DNA from: Nautilus pompilius
Lineage: Eukaryota; Mollusca; Cephalopoda; Nautilida; Nautilidae
Reading direction: 5' to 3'
Assembly (NCBI GenBank): GCA_018389105.1
Contig: JACATO010000648.1
Coordinates: forward strand, 1,860,001-1,924,000
DNA: 64,000 bases
The stretch's first letter is position 1, and each line of letters opens with the position of its first letter. Both the position numbers and the translations under genes were made by a program. The notes below the pieces were generated by a model. That model saw only the letters and a program-made list of their open reading frames with translations, made no database searches and was not told where the DNA came from. Shown here piece by piece: positions 62,319 through 64,000 of this stretch.

Positions 62319-64000
62319 CTGTAAAATAAAATAAAAAGATGATTTTGGATTGTAATCAAGAGAGAAAGCAAAATAATATTAATATGGATTTTAATTATGA
62401 TTTAATGACAAGAATAATACCTGAATACTAAAAAAAAAAACAAGTTGTTTTCTGTTCAATTAAAATCTTGCAAATGTGTGTGTTTTTTTTTCATATTTCT
62501 TAGTAAATAAACATATTCTGAGAATTTCTAAATATCAGCCTAGAAACATACATATAGGTTTGAACAAAAAAGCTTAGAAGTAGTTTTATTATCAAAATAT
62601 GATCATTTGCAAACCAACCAATAAATGCTGTCTCCTGAAGAATAGTCCATCCCTCCCGATTCGAAATAATGCATGTAATGGTTCTGTGGTTTTCCATAAC
62701 TTGTGAAAGCATCTTTCTGTACACACCTGCCCATGTAAATCCTGTGCTAATGCTAACTTTTTGATCTGCCATCTAGCCTACTACTTTCAGTTTTTGATAA
62801 TAGCAAAATGTGTGATGAAGCTAGATCTGGTAAAGAAAGGTTGATCAAGACTTACACAGATGCTAACACGAAGCATGATGGAGGAATATCTCACTGCAAG
62901 ACCCATTGTTTTGATTTTCAAGTTGACTAAAAACTAATCTGTTTTACTAACTGCCATAAAGAGTCAAAAAAATTAAAATACATGGTATTCACATGACAGT
63001 AAAATAAATGTGAAGGTGTATAACTAACTACTAGATGTGAGGTGACCAGGAAAGAACAAACTAAATGAGGATGATCTTCTGCAAAACCTTTGTCATCATG
63101 ATACCAGCCAAATAATTAAATCCCTGTAGTGCAGTTTATCCCTGTAACATTTCTTGCCACATAGCGTGTGTCATCATAGTCCTCCTTGCCACACAGGTAT
63201 CACATCCAATGTTTCTGCAGCAGAGTTTCATACAAAGCCATTTTTCACAAAGACCATGCTGAAATCCACCAAGCAAAGTGACATAATTGTACTAACTTAG
63301 ATGCCTCATGTTACAATGATGGTCCTAACATAGGTATAGCAGCATCCCATCATGGCTCCCATGGAAATCTTATGTCACAGATGATATGATAAAATCAGTC
63401 CTACCTTGATTTTTTTTTAAAAATAAGATCTATATATACAAAATCATTTCAAAATTTCTATTGAACTCCCACATACCATGCTAATCTTCACCTTGATACC
63501 ACTCAAGCCTAGAAGCACTAGTTAGTATGTGTTTTGAACTGGTTATATATTTAGTCAATGCACTTATAATGCTAAATAAGTTGGAATAGAGCAATATACA
63601 GATTTATTTGTTCCAAAGGGTGATATTAACGAAGAAGGTATTGTGTCACAGCCCCTATAGTTTAACCTCTGCTAAGTAATACAGATTTGAAGAGTGGTGG
63701 TGGTGGTGGTGGTGGTGGGGTCCAGATTAAAATATTTCTCCAGTTTTAAGTAATTGTTAATTATTATGAAAATTTAATAGAAATATAACATTCTGGATGC
63801 CTCTATATATTTAAAATTTATCAGAATTTAAAAGAAAAATTATTGTTATTATTTTTAAAAATGTAATAAAATTATTTACCAGTCAATCTACAAATAATTT
63901 TTTTTTTTGTTTTTAAAGTTAGATTCGTCCATTTGACAGAGAAGTACAAAGATTCAAATCAAAAGACATTTAATTTTTGTAAAGTTTATCTAGCATAATT
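62319..64000. other. AT-rich non-coding stretch
   Basis: No gene is recognised. It includes (GGT)8 at 63694-63718 and poly-T runs near 63899. Confidence 0.6.
63694..63718. repeat. (GGT)n microsatellite
   Basis: Eight GGT units. Confidence 0.95.

Noticed and set aside
61760-62371. 203-codon minus-strand frame and a 100-codon plus-strand frame
   Set aside because: They are pure products of the GA/GATGATGA array.

Overview
This is a eukaryotic, almost certainly metazoan, AT-rich genomic window (about one third G+C by eye). I can support no conventional host protein-coding gene, rRNA or tRNA in it. It reads as intergenic or intronic DNA made of unique AT-rich sequence, microsatellites, tRNA-derived SINEs and decayed cut-and-paste DNA transposons. 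The organism cannot be proven from the sequence. The combination of Tc1/mariner, piggyBac and pogo/Tigger elements, long (GA)n arrays, and at least five SINE copies that share a core downstream of a tRNA-like head fits a lophotrochozoan. A cephalopod such as an octopus is my best guess, by inference only.

Layout. 1-7.1 kb: non-coding, with one SINE (about 1255-1440) and a Tc1-type transposase 3' fragment (5919-6290). 7.1-8.0 kb: a deleted pogo/Tigger-like element (7120-7969) that keeps the transposase N-terminus and carries a (GA)n array. 8-18 kb: non-coding, with SINEs, two Z-DNA-type tracts (11653-11682, 12063-12091) and moderately CpG-containing patches near 10.3-11.35 kb and 15.9-16.8 kb that look promoter- or enhancer-like. 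18114-18350: a 237-bp element with perfect 28-bp inverted repeats enclosing a 44-codon transposase scrap. 18.4-35.6 kb: mostly plain AT-rich DNA with SINEs and a perfect 21-bp hairpin (21730-21793).

35688-39086 is the clearest locus: a TTAA-flanked piggyBac element with a degraded transposase, interrupted by a complete 1.3-kb mariner (36324-37630) in the opposite orientation. The mariner keeps DD34D spacing and has two frameshifts. 39-48 kb: plain DNA. 48.2-49.6 kb: a GA array, then a CT/CRE minisatellite with eight TGACGTCA or TGATGTCA cores. 50-64 kb: two SINEs, a 107-bp triple tandem repeat, further GA arrays (60333-60573, 61819-62318), and unique patches that could be conserved non-coding elements.

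The transposase remnants belong to four element types and do not work together. None appears able to make a functional enzyme as read. No new multi-gene system is visible.
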